NCBI GenBank assembly: GCA_023391095.1
Contig: JAEWBN010000002.1
Coordinates: 148,488 to 212,487, forward strand
Source: Pseudomonadota bacterium
GTDB taxonomy: Bacteria > Pseudomonadota > Alphaproteobacteria > Rhizobiales > Devosiaceae
DNA: 64,000 bases
Direction: 5' to 3'
Shown: positions 45,815 through 54,105 of the stretch, one piece after another
Layout: each line of letters begins with the position of its first letter
Position numbering within the stretch: position 1 is the first letter of the stretch
Notes under the pieces: model-generated
Database searches by the model: none
What the model was told of the DNA's origin: nothing
The model's input: the letters and a program-made list of their open reading frames with translations, nothing else
Made by a program: the position numbers and the translations under genes

Positions 45815-46983
45815 GGCGTAACAACTTTCGTAACCGGGCGCGGGGCCAGCACATGCGCTGTCGCAAGGCCGAGCAGAACCAGCGGGAAGCCCACGCCAAA
45901 CACCCACTGAATACCGAAATGCTCGCCGATATAGCCCAGGAGTGGGGGCCCGAGCAGGAAGGCGGTGAAGGAGAACTGGGCCAGCGCCGCCACATTGATG
46001 GCCGCGGGACGGTCGGTCTGCTGCGCCGCCGCCGACATGGCGAGGGGGAAGAGGGCGCTCGAGCCGATGCCGATCAGGGCAAAGCCGAGATAAGCGAGCC
46101 AGGCTGCGGGGGCCAGGAACGCGCAGAGCACGCCTGCGCCCAGCACTACCAGCAGCGTGCGGGCGACGGCCACGGGATTGAACCGCTCGACAAAGCTGTC
46201 GGCAAAAAAGCGCGTAACGCCCTGCGAGCCGGCAACCGTTGCCACGGCGAGCCCCGCCCAGAGCGGATCGGCGTCAAAGAGGTTGCGCATATAGATCGCC
46301 GACCAGTCGATGCCCGCCCCTTCCATCAGCATGGCCGACATGCACACGGCCACCAGCATCATGATGGTGACGGTGGGACGGGCAAAGCGCGGCGCTTCTT
46401 CGGAGCTCGTACCGGCGCGATGCGGGGCGGGCTCGAACCGGCCCAGGATCAGCAGCGTCGCCATCAGGATAAACGGGATCATCAGCGTCAGGTGCAGATG
46501 CACTTCAAGCCCGGTCTGGGCGATGAAGGCGCCGACAATGCCGGCGGAGAAAAAGCCGATGCTCCAGAAGGCATGGGCGCGGTTCATGATGCGCCGTCCG
46601 ATGGCGTGCTCGACCCGATCCGCCTCGACATTGAGAATGATCTCGATGCAGCCAATGGTCAGGCCCACGGGGAGCAGGAGGAAAAAGAACACGAGCGGCG
46701 TGTTGGCCCAGCTGGCCAGCGCATAAAGCGCCGAAAGCAAAGGAATGGCCACGAGCAGCACGCGCCGGTAGCCAACCGCTTCCACGAAACGCCCCGCAAA
46801 GGTCAGCGAGATCAGCGTGCCGATGGCCGAGCCGATCAGCGCCAGGCCCAGGGCGCCTTCGCCCACGCCCATCGCTTCCTGCAGCGCCGGCATGCGGGGA
46901 AAGATGGAGCCCATGCAGAACGAATAAATGAAAAAAGCCCCAAAGACCTTGATCTGGGGCGGCAAGGCTATGCCGAATCGCAT
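45811..46983 (-). CDS. MFS transporter (FucP/YbjJ-like family), paralogue 4
   Basis: Permease of 390 residues, closest in visible motifs to paralogue 3: FPRMPALQEAMGVGEGALGL, LNVEADRVEHAIGRRIMNRA, GIDWSAIYMRNLF and TDRPAAINVAAL. The start at 46983 has no clear Shine-Dalgarno. It leads an apparent operon of paralogue 4, paralogue 3, mmcB and probably paralogue 2. Adjacent related pumps either differ in cargo or act together. The sequence does not say which. Confidence 0.87.
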   Translation of the reverse strand: MRFGIALPPQIKVFGAFFIYSFCMGSIFPRMPALQEAMGVGEGALGLALIGSAIGTLISLTFAGRFVEAVGYRRVLLVAIPLLSALYALASWANTPLVFFFLLLPVGLTIGCIEIILNVEADRVEHAIGRRIMNRAHAFWSIGFFSAGIVGAFIAQTGLEVHLHLTLMIPFILMATLLILGRFEPAPHRAGTSSEEAPRFARPTVTIMMLVAVCMSAMLMEGAGIDWSAIYMRNLFDADPLWAGLAVATVAGSQGVTRFFADSFVERFNPVAVARTLLVVLGAGVLCAFLAPAAWLAYLGFALIGIGSSALFPLAMSAAAQQTDRPAAINVAALAQFSFTAFLLGPPLLGYIGEHFGIQWVFGVGFPLVLLGLATAHVLAPRPVTKVVTP

Positions 46984-47094
46984 TTGCGGGTATGCTCGTA
47001 GATCAGACGAAAACCACGCTTAGGCCATTTCCGGCGACCTGAGAATAGCCCGGTGCCGGGCCTGCAAGGGTTTATCGCCCCTGTGGCCTTTCGC

Positions 47095-47652
47095 TCACAC
47101 GGCCTCGGCGGCGAAATGTTCGTCGCGCAGCACATTGACCCCGTTGATCAGGCTGCGCACGATTTCGAGCCGGCGGAACTGGCCGCCCGCCCGACTGTCC
47201 CGATGCGGCTGCGGCGCCGTGATCCGGCCGCGCCGGTCCGGCCCGAAATAGCTCGAGGTTTCGTAATAGACCATGGTCTGCCCGACCTGCCGGGAGATCC
47301 GGTCCAGCACCCGGCGGCGGGTGAAGGGCATGGTGATGATGTCATCAAAGCCCATGTTGAGGCAGGTGGTGATGGCCTCGACCGACGGGCTTTCGGCGAA
47401 ATAGATCAGCGGCGAGAACCGCAGCCGTCGGCTGGCGCTGAAGCGGATGCTGTCGGCCGCCCCGCGCAGCGCGGCAACGTTGTCCGTGGCGGAAAAGAGA
47501 AAAAAGCAGATCGGCGTCTGCAGGGTCTGCTGCTCGGCCTGCGCCAGGGTGGTGAAGGGGGAAACGCCCGAAAAGCCAAGGCCGCGGGCGATGTCCATCA
47601 GCGCCGCGCCGGGGCCGTCTTCTGGTCCGATGACGTAAGCGTATGCGCGCAT
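47095..47652 (-). CDS. Degenerate CheY-like receiver protein
   Basis: Protein of 185 residues with a receiver-like fold in its first 125 residues (AYAYVIGPEDG, then FFLFSATDN, FSPLIYFAES and MGFDDIITMPF). The positions that normally hold the phospho-acceptor Asp and the final Lys read Phe/Ser and Met, so it probably cannot be phosphorylated. The C-terminal tail has SSYFGPDRRGR and GGQFRRLEIVRSLINGVNVL, a pattern found behind some alphaproteobacterial receivers. The start at 47652 is chosen over 47676. No partner kinase lies nearby. Function unknown. Confidence 0.65.
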   Translation of the reverse strand: MRAYAYVIGPEDGPGAALMDIARGLGFSGVSPFTTLAQAEQQTLQTPICFFLFSATDNVAALRGAADSIRFSASRRLRFSPLIYFAESPSVEAITTCLNMGFDDIITMPFTRRRVLDRISRQVGQTMVYYETSSYFGPDRRGRITAPQPHRDSRAGGQFRRLEIVRSLINGVNVLRDEHFAAEAV

Positions 47653-47819
47653 AGCACCGCCCGATTTTTCCTGCATCCGGGGGCGAAAACTAGGGGTAAG
47701 CCCCTAACATCTTGCTAATGCCGGATAATTTCGTCCGTCTGTTGTCCGGGCGGCAAATACAGCGCGGTATTTGATTGCCGTCGATGGCGATAACACTGCC
47801 ACTTGCGGTCACTGACCCG

Positions 47820-47848
47820 AAAAAAAAGGGCCATCCGATGGATGGCCC
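47820..47848 (-). terminator. Terminator of the RlpA-like gene
   Basis: GGGCCATCC (47828-47836) and GGATGGCCC (47840-47848) form a perfect 9-bp stem with a 3-nt loop. On the minus strand it is followed by eight T, giving a classic rho-independent terminator 28 bp past the gene. Confidence 0.9.
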
Positions 47849-47875
47849 TGATCCTGCCCGTGGGGGCAAGTGACG

Positions 47876-48238
47876 CTATTGGAGGCACACCGTGGTGACG
47901 CCGCGGTTGCGGAAGCCGAGGGCCGTAGCGGCGGCTTTGCTGAGATCGATGATGCGCTTGCCATGGAAAGGGCCACGGTCGTTGATGGTGACTTCCACGG
48001 ATTTGCCGGTGCGCTGGTCGGTGACTTCGACCTTGGTGCCGAAGGGCAGCGTGCGATGGGCTGCCGTCATGGCATTCTCATTGAAGACTTGTCCCGATGC
48101 GGCGGTTTTCCCGTGGAAACCGGGGCCATACCAGGAGGCGCCACCACACTGGGCATAGGCTGCGCTGGAGAAACTAAGGACGAGCGCGGCGGTTGCGGCG
48201 GCGATTACGGCTTTCTTGGTCAATGCTCTGAGGCTCAC
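47876..48238 (-). CDS. RlpA-like septal ring lytic transglycosylase domain protein
   Basis: Exported protein of 120 residues: signal peptide MSLRALTKKAVIAAATAALV with cleavage near AAYAQ, then a single double-psi beta-barrel with the RlpA motifs GGASWYGPGFHGKTAASGQ, MTAAHRTLPFGTKVEVT and VTINDRGPFHGKRIIDLS. Longer RlpA proteins have a lipobox and a SPOR domain, which are absent here, so this is the short periplasmic type. It may cleave or bind peptidoglycan. It stands alone with its own terminator. Confidence 0.88.
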   Translation of the reverse strand: MSLRALTKKAVIAAATAALVLSFSSAAYAQCGGASWYGPGFHGKTAASGQVFNENAMTAAHRTLPFGTKVEVTDQRTGKSVEVTINDRGPFHGKRIIDLSKAAATALGFRNRGVTTVCLQ

Positions 48239-48602
48239 TGTCGTTTGCGATGCCCGGCTGACTAAGGGGCTGCAACGGCCAGAATGTGGGCATTTGTGCC
48301 CCAGAAGGTGCCCGGACCCTCACTGTTGCGCCAATGTCGCGGAATCTGCGGCGCAAACGATGACGCCAATCCGCGAAAATCGGTGTCCCGTTAGAAATCG
48401 AATCTCAAGAGCGGCGATTCACGGGCGGATGGGAAGGTCAATAGCGAAATGCTTAAAACCTGTTTGCGTCGTGTGATATATGGGCAACGGTTCCTTAAAA
48501 CCGGCCTTTAGCGCTGGTTTTTGGCCCTGGGCAGGCCCGTCATCGGTGGAAAAAGGCAGCGATTTTGACGCGATTGTGGCCGTGAACGCGGCGTGTGGAC
48601 AT
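48239..48602. other. Intergenic region upstream of the RlpA-like gene
   Basis: About 360 bp that should carry the promoter of the RlpA-like gene. I see no tRNA, no long hairpin and no open frame with a ribosome site or protein-like composition here. The short frames running through it lack recognisable features. Confidence 0.5.
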
Positions 48603-48631
48603 AAAAAAGGGCGGAGGCAAAGCCACCGCCC
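48603..48631 (-). terminator. Terminator of the peroxiredoxin gene
   Basis: GGGCGG (48609-48614) pairs with CCGCCC (48626-48631), with an inner GGC-GCC pairing, and is followed on the minus strand by six T. It lies 25 bp past the peroxiredoxin stop codon. Confidence 0.87.
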
Positions 48632-48656
48632 AGTTCAACAGGGAAGATTGGGTGCC

Positions 48657-49292
48657 TCAGTTCTGCGGCTGGGGCACGATGCGCAGATACGGCTTGAGCT
48701 CTTTCCAGCCGTCCGGGAACTTGGTCTTGGCCGCTTCATTGGACACGGCCGGGACGATGATGACGTCCTCGCCGTTCTTCCAGTTCACCGGCGTCGCCAC
48801 CTGGTGCTTGGCCGTCAGTTGCAGGCTGTCGATGACGCGCAGCACTTCATCGAAGTTGCGGCCTGTAGAGGCGGGATATTCGATCTTGAGCTTGACCTTC
48901 TTGTCCGGCCCGATGACGAAGACCGAGCGGACAGTCAGGGTATTGTCGGCATTGGGATGGATCATGTCGTAAAGACGGGCCACCTTGCCCTCGGTATCGG
49001 CAAGCAGCGGGAAATTGAGAGCCGAGCCCTGGGTCTCCTCGATGTCGCGGGCCCAGCCGCCATGATCTTCCAGCTTGTCCACCGACAGGCCCAGCACCTT
49101 GACGCCGCGCTTTTCGAATTCGGGCTTCAGCTTGGCGGTATAGCCCAGTTCGGTGGTGCAGACCGGCGTGAAGTTCTTGGGATGGCTGAACAGCACGGCC
49201 CAGGAGCCTTCGATATAGTCGTGGAAGTGGATGGTGCCCTCGGTTGATTCGAGGGTGAAATCGGGGGCGGTATCGCCGATCAGAATTGCCAT
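48657..49292 (-). CDS. 1-Cys peroxiredoxin (Prx6 type)
   Basis: Cytoplasmic peroxidase of 211 residues that reduces hydrogen peroxide and organic peroxides. The peroxidatic Cys lies in HPKNFTPVCTTELG near residue 45, and the Prx6-type C-terminal region (TPVNWKNGEDVIIVPAVSNE) follows. A resolving Cys is absent, as in 1-Cys members. The gene stands alone with a terminator behind it. A glutathione peroxidase gene lies 4.2 kb away, but they are not in one operon. Confidence 0.93.
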   Translation of the reverse strand: MAILIGDTAPDFTLESTEGTIHFHDYIEGSWAVLFSHPKNFTPVCTTELGYTAKLKPEFEKRGVKVLGLSVDKLEDHGGWARDIEETQGSALNFPLLADTEGKVARLYDMIHPNADNTLTVRSVFVIGPDKKVKLKIEYPASTGRNFDEVLRVIDSLQLTAKHQVATPVNWKNGEDVIIVPAVSNEAAKTKFPDGWKELKPYLRIVPQPQN

Positions 49293-49452
49293 TATCGTCT
49301 TCCTTCTCCCGCACGCGGCGGGTCAACCGGTTGTTGACTAGAATATCGTGCCAGATGCGCCGGCTTGAAGCGGCGGCGGGCGGAATGCTTTTGCATTCTT
49401 GCCGGCCCATGCGCCAAGCCTTTGCGCAAACGGCAGAAGGCTGGAAACCGCC

Positions 49453-49983
49453 CTATTCGCCCGTGACCATGACAGAGCCCTGCATGGGCTGGGCGGTGGG
49501 CGCCCCATTGGCCCAGGTGACGTCGCTGCCGTTGAGCGGCACCACCGACAGGCTCATCTTGCCCGAGCCCTGCTGGATCTCGCGGGCATGGGCCAGGTAG
49601 ATCAGCGAATTGTTGGCCGCGTCATAGATGCGGGTGACGCGCAGCGACTTCCAGATCAGGGAGCGCCCCTGCTGGAAGATTTCCTGCCCACCCGCACGGG
49701 TGTTGATGTTCCCCACGGTGATCGGGCCCACCGCGGTGCAGTCGAGCGCCGAATAGGAGGGGTCCTCGAACCAGTTGCCCTGGCTCACACGGTCGATAAA
49801 GGAGCGGTTGAAGAAGGCCAGGTGACAGACGACGCCGTCGACATCGGGATCGGCAATGGCCTCGACCGAAATGTCGTTGCCGGTCCAGTCGACGCCGACA
49901 TTGCCGACCTCGTTGCGGTTGCCGCAGGCGGCAAGGGCGAGGGCGGCGACGGCCACCACGGCAAGGCGGGCAAATCTCTTCAT
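49453..49983 (-). CDS. CreA-family lipoprotein
   Basis: Protein of 176 residues from the ATG at 49983, which has CCGGAGACA upstream. The N-terminus is a lipoprotein signal (FARLAVVAVAALALAACG). The CreA pattern follows: WTGNDISVEAIADPDVDGVV, CHLAF and FFNRSFIDRVSQGNWFEDPS. CreA is widespread and periplasmic but its role is unknown. The gene is flanked by the peroxiredoxin gene and an amino-acid permease gene, on the same strand but loosely spaced. Confidence 0.88.
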   Translation of the reverse strand: MKRFARLAVVAVAALALAACGNRNEVGNVGVDWTGNDISVEAIADPDVDGVVCHLAFFNRSFIDRVSQGNWFEDPSYSALDCTAVGPITVGNINTRAGGQEIFQQGRSLIWKSLRVTRIYDAANNSLIYLAHAREIQQGSGKMSLSVVPLNGSDVTWANGAPTAQPMQGSVMVTGE

Positions 49984-50043
49984 GTCTGTCTCCGGCGGAC
50001 CAATAGTCAATAGATGGGGCGCGGGCAGGGCGCCTGCAAGCGG

Positions 50044-50862
50044 CTAATAGGGCATCCGGCCGCGCAGCGCCCTTTCGAGCCAGCGGATCAGCAGCGAAAG
50101 CGAAATGGTCATCGTGAGATAAAGGAAGGCCACCACATTATAGGTTTCGAAGAAGAGGAAGCTGCTCGAGGCCGAAAGCTTGCCCAGCTGGGTGATGTCC
50201 TGCACCCCCAGCGCCGAAACCAGCGCCGAGTCCTTGACCATGGACACGAAATCATTGCCCAGCGGCGGCAGGATGGTGCGCAGCGCCTGCGGGAAGATGA
50301 TGTGGCGGAAGCAATGCCAGCGGCCGAGGCCCAGCGAGCGGGCTGCCTCAATCTGGCCCCGTCCCACCGCCTCGATGCCGGCGCGAAAGATTTCAGCGAT
50401 AAAGGCCGAGTAGCAGATGGTCAGGGCGAAAATGGCGCGCCAGACGAAGTCGAAGCCGCGCACCGTGGCCGGCGCGATCCAGCCCTGCCCGATCAGTGGG
50501 CCCAGCGCCCAGTTATAGACTTCGATCAGCGCCGGCGCCCCGACGAAGGCGATATAGAACAGGAAGACCAGGATCGGGATGCCGCGGATGATCTCGACAT
50601 AAAAGGTCGAAATCTCGACAAGGACGCGAATGCCCGATGTGCGCGCCAAAGCCACGAGAAGCCCCAGGAGCGTAGCGGCAAAGAACGCCACCATCGTTAC
50701 CCAGAGGGTCGTGAGCACCCCGCCCGAGAGCTTTTCGAAAATGGATGAATAGGTCTGGTTGGCCGTGATCGCCCAGAGCCCGAGCACGAACAGCAGCAGG
50801 ATGGCCAGCAGCCAATAGGGCAGGCGGGCAAACAGCGATGGCGGACGCGGGCGATAGGTCAT
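50044..50862 (-). CDS. Polar amino-acid ABC transporter permease
   Basis: HisM/GlnP-type permease of 272 residues. The start at 50862 opens MTYRPRPPSLFARLPYWLLA. A longer frame from 50910 would cover a repeat sequence and is rejected. The permease loop is GIEAVGRGQIEAARSLGLGR...FRHIIFPQA. The binding-protein gene lies 158 bp upstream on the same strand. No ATPase gene is adjacent, so one elsewhere must serve it. Confidence 0.88.
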   Translation of the reverse strand: MTYRPRPPSLFARLPYWLLAILLLFVLGLWAITANQTYSSIFEKLSGGVLTTLWVTMVAFFAATLLGLLVALARTSGIRVLVEISTFYVEIIRGIPILVFLFYIAFVGAPALIEVYNWALGPLIGQGWIAPATVRGFDFVWRAIFALTICYSAFIAEIFRAGIEAVGRGQIEAARSLGLGRWHCFRHIIFPQALRTILPPLGNDFVSMVKDSALVSALGVQDITQLGKLSASSSFLFFETYNVVAFLYLTMTISLSLLIRWLERALRGRMPY

Positions 50863-50896
50863 GGCGAGGAAAGCAAATCTGTGGGGCCGGCACGAC

Positions 50897-51018
50897 ATGC
50901 GCCACCCCACCCCACATCTCCCTTAAGGGGGAGAAACCATAGGGTGGGCGTGGCACGATCCATGACGAAAACACCGGACCGCTCCTCCCCCTATCAGGGG
51001 GAGGCGGGGTGGGGGTAT
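50897..51018. repeat. Intergenic palindromic repeats (two copies)
   Basis: The gap between the amino-acid permease and its binding protein is filled by two related palindromes in opposite orientation. The one at 50985-51003 pairs CTCCCCC with GGGGGAG around TATCA and continues into GCGGGGTGGGGGTATCC. The other is centred near 50927-50930 (CTCCCTTAAGGGGGAG) and is preceded by CCACCCCACCCCAC. Near-identical copies of the first occur at 61909-61950 and 62344-62380. Confidence 0.8.
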
Positions 51019-51020
51019 CC

Positions 51021-51809
51021 CTATTCGGCTGCGTATTCGAAGAACCAGTAGTTGATGCGCTCATCCAGCCAGCCTTCTTCGCGCAGCTGGTCGAGGGCGG
51101 CGTTGAAAGGCTCGACGAGGTCGGAGCCGGGCGTCAGGATGAAGCCGAGCGGGTCGGACTTGATGCTTTCGCCAACCTGCTTGAACGCCCCCGGATCGGC
51201 GCCGATATAGCCGCTCGCCGCCGCCTGGTCGGCGATGATGGCGTCGACGTCGCCCGCCTTGACCGCCTGCACGGCCGCGCCGAAGCTGTCGAACGTCTTG
51301 ACGCGGGGATTGGCTTCGTCGCCATCGAGGATGTCGTAGATAGCGGTGTAGAAGGACGAGGTGCCGGCCTGTGCGCCAAACAGCAGCTCGGCATTTTCGG
51401 TGAAGCTTTCGGGGCCGGTGATGCGGTCTTCATCGGCGCGGACCAGGAAATACTGCTCGACCGTGATGAACGGGTCGGTGAAGTCGATCTGCTCTTCGCG
51501 CTCTTCGGTGATGGTGATGCCGTCGGCGCCGATGTCGAACTGGCCGGTCCGCACGCTTTCGATCATCACGTCCCAGGCGGTGAGGTCCCATTCGACCGTC
51601 GCATTGAGGCGCTTGGCGACCTCGTTGATGACGTCATATTCAAGCCCGATGCCCTGGCCGTCCGGCCCGGCAAAGTTCAGCGGATAATAGGCATTTTCCG
51701 TCACGGCATGGATGACCCGCCCCTCGAGGTCGGGCAGGTCCTGCGCCAGCACGGGCGCTGCAATGGCAGCCAGCGCGACGCCGGCCAGCAGAGCGGAAAA
51801 CTTCGTCAT
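51021..51809 (-). CDS. Polar amino-acid ABC transporter substrate-binding protein
   Basis: Periplasmic binding protein of 262 residues (family 3). Sec signal MTKFSALLAGVALAAIAAPV with cleavage near VLAQD. The mature part has YYPLNFAGPDGQGIGLEYDV, GQFDIGADGITITEEREEQIDFTD split across two conserved strands, and DAIIADQAAASGYI. GGGAGACAC precedes the ATG at 51809. The cognate permease gene is downstream. The aspartate-rich ligand loop fits a polar or cationic amino acid, but the ligand is not certain. Confidence 0.9.
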   Translation of the reverse strand: MTKFSALLAGVALAAIAAPVLAQDLPDLEGRVIHAVTENAYYPLNFAGPDGQGIGLEYDVINEVAKRLNATVEWDLTAWDVMIESVRTGQFDIGADGITITEEREEQIDFTDPFITVEQYFLVRADEDRITGPESFTENAELLFGAQAGTSSFYTAIYDILDGDEANPRVKTFDSFGAAVQAVKAGDVDAIIADQAAASGYIGADPGAFKQVGESIKSDPLGFILTPGSDLVEPFNAALDQLREEGWLDERINYWFFEYAAE

Positions 51810-51908
51810 GTAGGTGTCTCCCAAGAACAAGCGCTAAAAGCAGCTCCCGGGAGACTAGACCAAGCCTATCGGGTTTGGAAATGGGCCAAACGCCTCAAGC
51901 CAAACCCT

Positions 51909-52277
51909 TTAAGCGACGTCGTTGACCTCGGCGCCCGGGCCGTTCTTTTTCAGCGACTCGATGGCGTTCTTGGCAGAGGCCTTGGAGGCATAGGTTTCGG
52001 TGCGGGCCATGGTCTCGCCATTGGAGGCGACAAAGCGCACGAAATGCTGGTCGTCCTTGGAGGCGACGATTTCGAAACGGTAGCCCGAGCCGGTCTCTTC
52101 CTTGGACAGATCCACCACGATGGCGTCCGGCGCGTTTTTCTTGAGCGATTCAATGGCGCTCTTGGCGCTGGCCTTGGCCTTGTAGCTTTCCGACCAGAAG
52201 ATCTTTTCCGCGTTGTAGGAAAAATCGAACTTGAACTGGTCGCTTGCGGCGCCGGTGATGTTGAACTTGTGTGCCAT
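51909..52277 (-). CDS. DUF1508 (YegP-like) tandem-repeat protein
   Basis: Small cytoplasmic protein of 122 residues with two copies of the DUF1508 unit. The copies are easily seen from SAKSAIESLKKNAPDA and SAKNAIESLKKNGPGA, each preceded by a strand with a WSESY or ARTETY segment. GGAGG precedes the ATG at 52277. The function of DUF1508 proteins is unknown, and they have no catalytic motif. It has its own small operon position. Confidence 0.85.
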   Translation of the reverse strand: MAHKFNITGAASDQFKFDFSYNAEKIFWSESYKAKASAKSAIESLKKNAPDAIVVDLSKEETGSGYRFEIVASKDDQHFVRFVASNGETMARTETYASKASAKNAIESLKKNGPGAEVNDVA

Positions 52278-52338
52278 GACGCTGGCCTCCCTGAGTCTCA
52301 CGAGAGGAGACTATCGCAACATCGGCCGTTGCACAGCC

Positions 52339-52638
52339 CTAGCGCGCGCCATGCGGGCGATCGATATGTCCCAGGTCCCGCTCCGGATCGAGCCGGTCGC
52401 GCACCAGCTGCTTGAGCTGGCGGCTATCGGGGAAGCCGCCATCGCGCTTGCGCTCCCAGATGATCTCCTCGTCGTAACGGATTTCGAAGATGCCGCCCGT
52501 GCCCGGCACAAGGGCGACCTCGCCCAGCTCGAGACTGAAGGTGGAGAGCAGCTCCTGCGCCATCCAGGCCGACCGCAGCATCCAGTTGCACTGGGTGCAG
52601 TAGGCAATGGCAATGCGGGGTTTGGCTGGGTCCGTCAC
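52339..52638 (-). CDS. SelT/SelW/SelH-family protein
   Basis: Thioredoxin-fold protein of about 99 residues. The redox motif is Cys-x2-Cys in RIAIAYCTQCNWMLRSAWMA, followed by LVPGTGGIFEIRYDEEIIWE and a basic C-terminus with RDLGHIDRPH. The start is uncertain: GTG at 52638 has GGTGG upstream and gives the usual family length, while a longer frame reaches 52728 but runs through the terminator of the upstream gene. Role unknown, probably redox. Confidence 0.78.
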   Translation of the reverse strand: MTDPAKPRIAIAYCTQCNWMLRSAWMAQELLSTFSLELGEVALVPGTGGIFEIRYDEEIIWERKRDGGFPDSRQLKQLVRDRLDPERDLGHIDRPHGAR

Positions 52639-52689
52639 GTCTGCCACCGCCTGGATATGAAGGTCGATGCCCGCACATCTAGCGGAGGA

Positions 52690-52726
52690 CAAACGCAAAG
52701 CAAAGCCGCCCGGCGAACCGGGCGGC
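52690..52726 (-). terminator. Terminator of the DUF1236 gene
   Basis: GCCGCCCGG (52705-52713) and CCGGGCGGC (52718-52726) make a perfect 9-bp stem closed on the minus strand by a TTCG tetraloop, followed by TTTGCTTTGCGTTTG. It lies 21 bp past the stop of the exported DUF1236 protein gene. Confidence 0.85.
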
Positions 52727-52746
52727 ATTGGCAGGTTTGGATCGAA

Positions 52747-53379
52747 TTACTGGACCCAGACCACCGTACGGGTCGAGGTATCGACCAGGGCCGGGCGGTC
52801 GTTGATATAGACATAGCCGTAGAACTGGTCGTCCGGCAGGGTGGAGATGACAGTGTCGTCGGGCAGAACATAGCCCACGACCACATCGCCCTCGACGGTG
52901 ACCGGGTCGACCGGGTTGGCGATGGCATAGTCAGCCGAAGACTGGCTCACCAGGTACCCCGGCGACTGCACCAGGGTGCGGGTGTTGAGGTCCACAATCC
53001 AGACGCGGCCATTGGCGTAGATATAGCCATAGGCCGGATCGCCATCGACCGGGTAGATGGTAACGGTTTCAGGCACCGTGGCGCCGAGAGCGAGCTGGCC
53101 TTCGATATAGACCGGCTCGACCGGATTGGCGCTGGCATAGTCGATGGTGGAGGTGGCAACGCCTGCCTCGGCGCCGATCACGGCACCGGCAAAGCCGCCG
53201 ATAACAGCACCGATCGGGCCGCCGACAAGGCCGCCAACCACGGCGCCGGTGGCGCCGCCGCCGGTTGCGCCAATGGTGGCGCCGGCATCGGCATCAACCA
53301 CGCCGGCATCCTGGGCCAGGGCCGGCAGGGAGAGAGCAAGGGACAAAACGGCCACGGAGGCCATAAGGGTCTTTTTCAT
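52747..53379 (-). CDS. Exported DUF1236 protein with glycine-zipper segment
   Basis: Secreted or periplasmic protein of 210 residues. Signal peptide MKKTLMASVAVLSLALSLPA with cleavage near LAQDA. A glycine/alanine-rich segment of about 50 residues (GATGGGATGAVVGGLVGGPI and on) resembles a glycine zipper that can insert in membranes. Two DUF1236-type repeats follow, with GYIYANGRVWIVDLNTRTLV and GYVYINDRPALVDTSTRTVV. Function unknown. A strong terminator follows, and no operon partner is seen. Confidence 0.82.
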   Translation of the reverse strand: MKKTLMASVAVLSLALSLPALAQDAGVVDADAGATIGATGGGATGAVVGGLVGGPIGAVIGGFAGAVIGAEAGVATSTIDYASANPVEPVYIEGQLALGATVPETVTIYPVDGDPAYGYIYANGRVWIVDLNTRTLVQSPGYLVSQSSADYAIANPVDPVTVEGDVVVGYVLPDDTVISTLPDDQFYGYVYINDRPALVDTSTRTVVWVQ

Positions 53380-53493
53380 TTTTCACATTTCCTTTCGTGC
53401 GGCAGGTTCGCGCTGCCGCCTCTGGGTTCCGCCCCGTGGCTCCAACAACGAGGAAGGCCGCGGAGCGTTCCGCCCGGAAAGCAATGTGATCGG

Positions 53494-53973
53494 CTAGAGG
53501 TACCGCTCGATATCGGGGGCGATGGCGGCCGGCTCTGTGGTGGGCGCATAGCGCTCGATCACCTGCCCGTCGCGGCCGACCAGGAACTTGGTGAAGTTCC
53601 ATTTGATGGCCTCGCTGCCTAGGAGGCCCGGCGCCGAGGCCTTGAGCCATTTCCAGAGCGGATGGGCCTCCTCGCCATTGACATCGACGCGCGCGAACAT
53701 GGGAAAGCTGACCCCATAGGTGAGCGAGCAGAAGGAGGCGATCTCCTCCGATGTCCCCGGCTCCTGCCCGGCAAACTGGTTGCAGGGAAAGCCCAGGACC
53801 ACGAGCCCCTGTTCGCCATATTGGCGCTGCAGCGCCTCGAGCCCCTCATATTGCGGGGTAAGGCCGCACTGGCTCGCCACATTGACCACGAGGACAAGCT
53901 TGCCGGCATAATCGGCCAGGGACTGGGTCTGGCCATCGAGGCGGGTGGCGGAAAAATCGGCGAGGCTGGTCAT
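53494..53973 (-). CDS. Glutathione peroxidase family protein
   Basis: Thiol peroxidase of 159 residues. The catalytic tetrad is visible: Cys in VNVASQCGLTPQY, Gln in GFPCNQFAGQEPG, and Trp-Asn in IKWNFTKFLVGRDG. As in bacterial members the active residue is Cys and not selenocysteine. The second Cys in FPCNQF is typical of thioredoxin-dependent types. The ATG at 53973 is chosen. The longer frame to 54132 is not protein-like. It stands alone. Confidence 0.9.
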   Translation of the reverse strand: MTSLADFSATRLDGQTQSLADYAGKLVLVVNVASQCGLTPQYEGLEALQRQYGEQGLVVLGFPCNQFAGQEPGTSEEIASFCSLTYGVSFPMFARVDVNGEEAHPLWKWLKASAPGLLGSEAIKWNFTKFLVGRDGQVIERYAPTTEPAAIAPDIERYL

Positions 53974-54105
53974 GGGCTGGGGTCCTGTGTCGATGCTTTG
54001 AGATTTATGGCGGCCGGAGCCTCCGCGCAATGCCGCGCCCCGACCACCCCGCCGCAGCACCGGCAAGCCTTGTGAGCGCACCCCATCCTGGGCTATGCGA
54101 GACCC

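Noticed and set aside
48480..49247. 255-codon plus-strand frame opposite the peroxiredoxin gene
   Set aside because: It runs antisense to a clear peroxiredoxin and across its terminator. The product shows no domain.
51009..52415. 468-codon plus-strand frame opposite the amino-acid binding protein and DUF1508 genes
   Set aside because: It covers two well-supported genes and their spacers on the other strand, which a true gene would not do.
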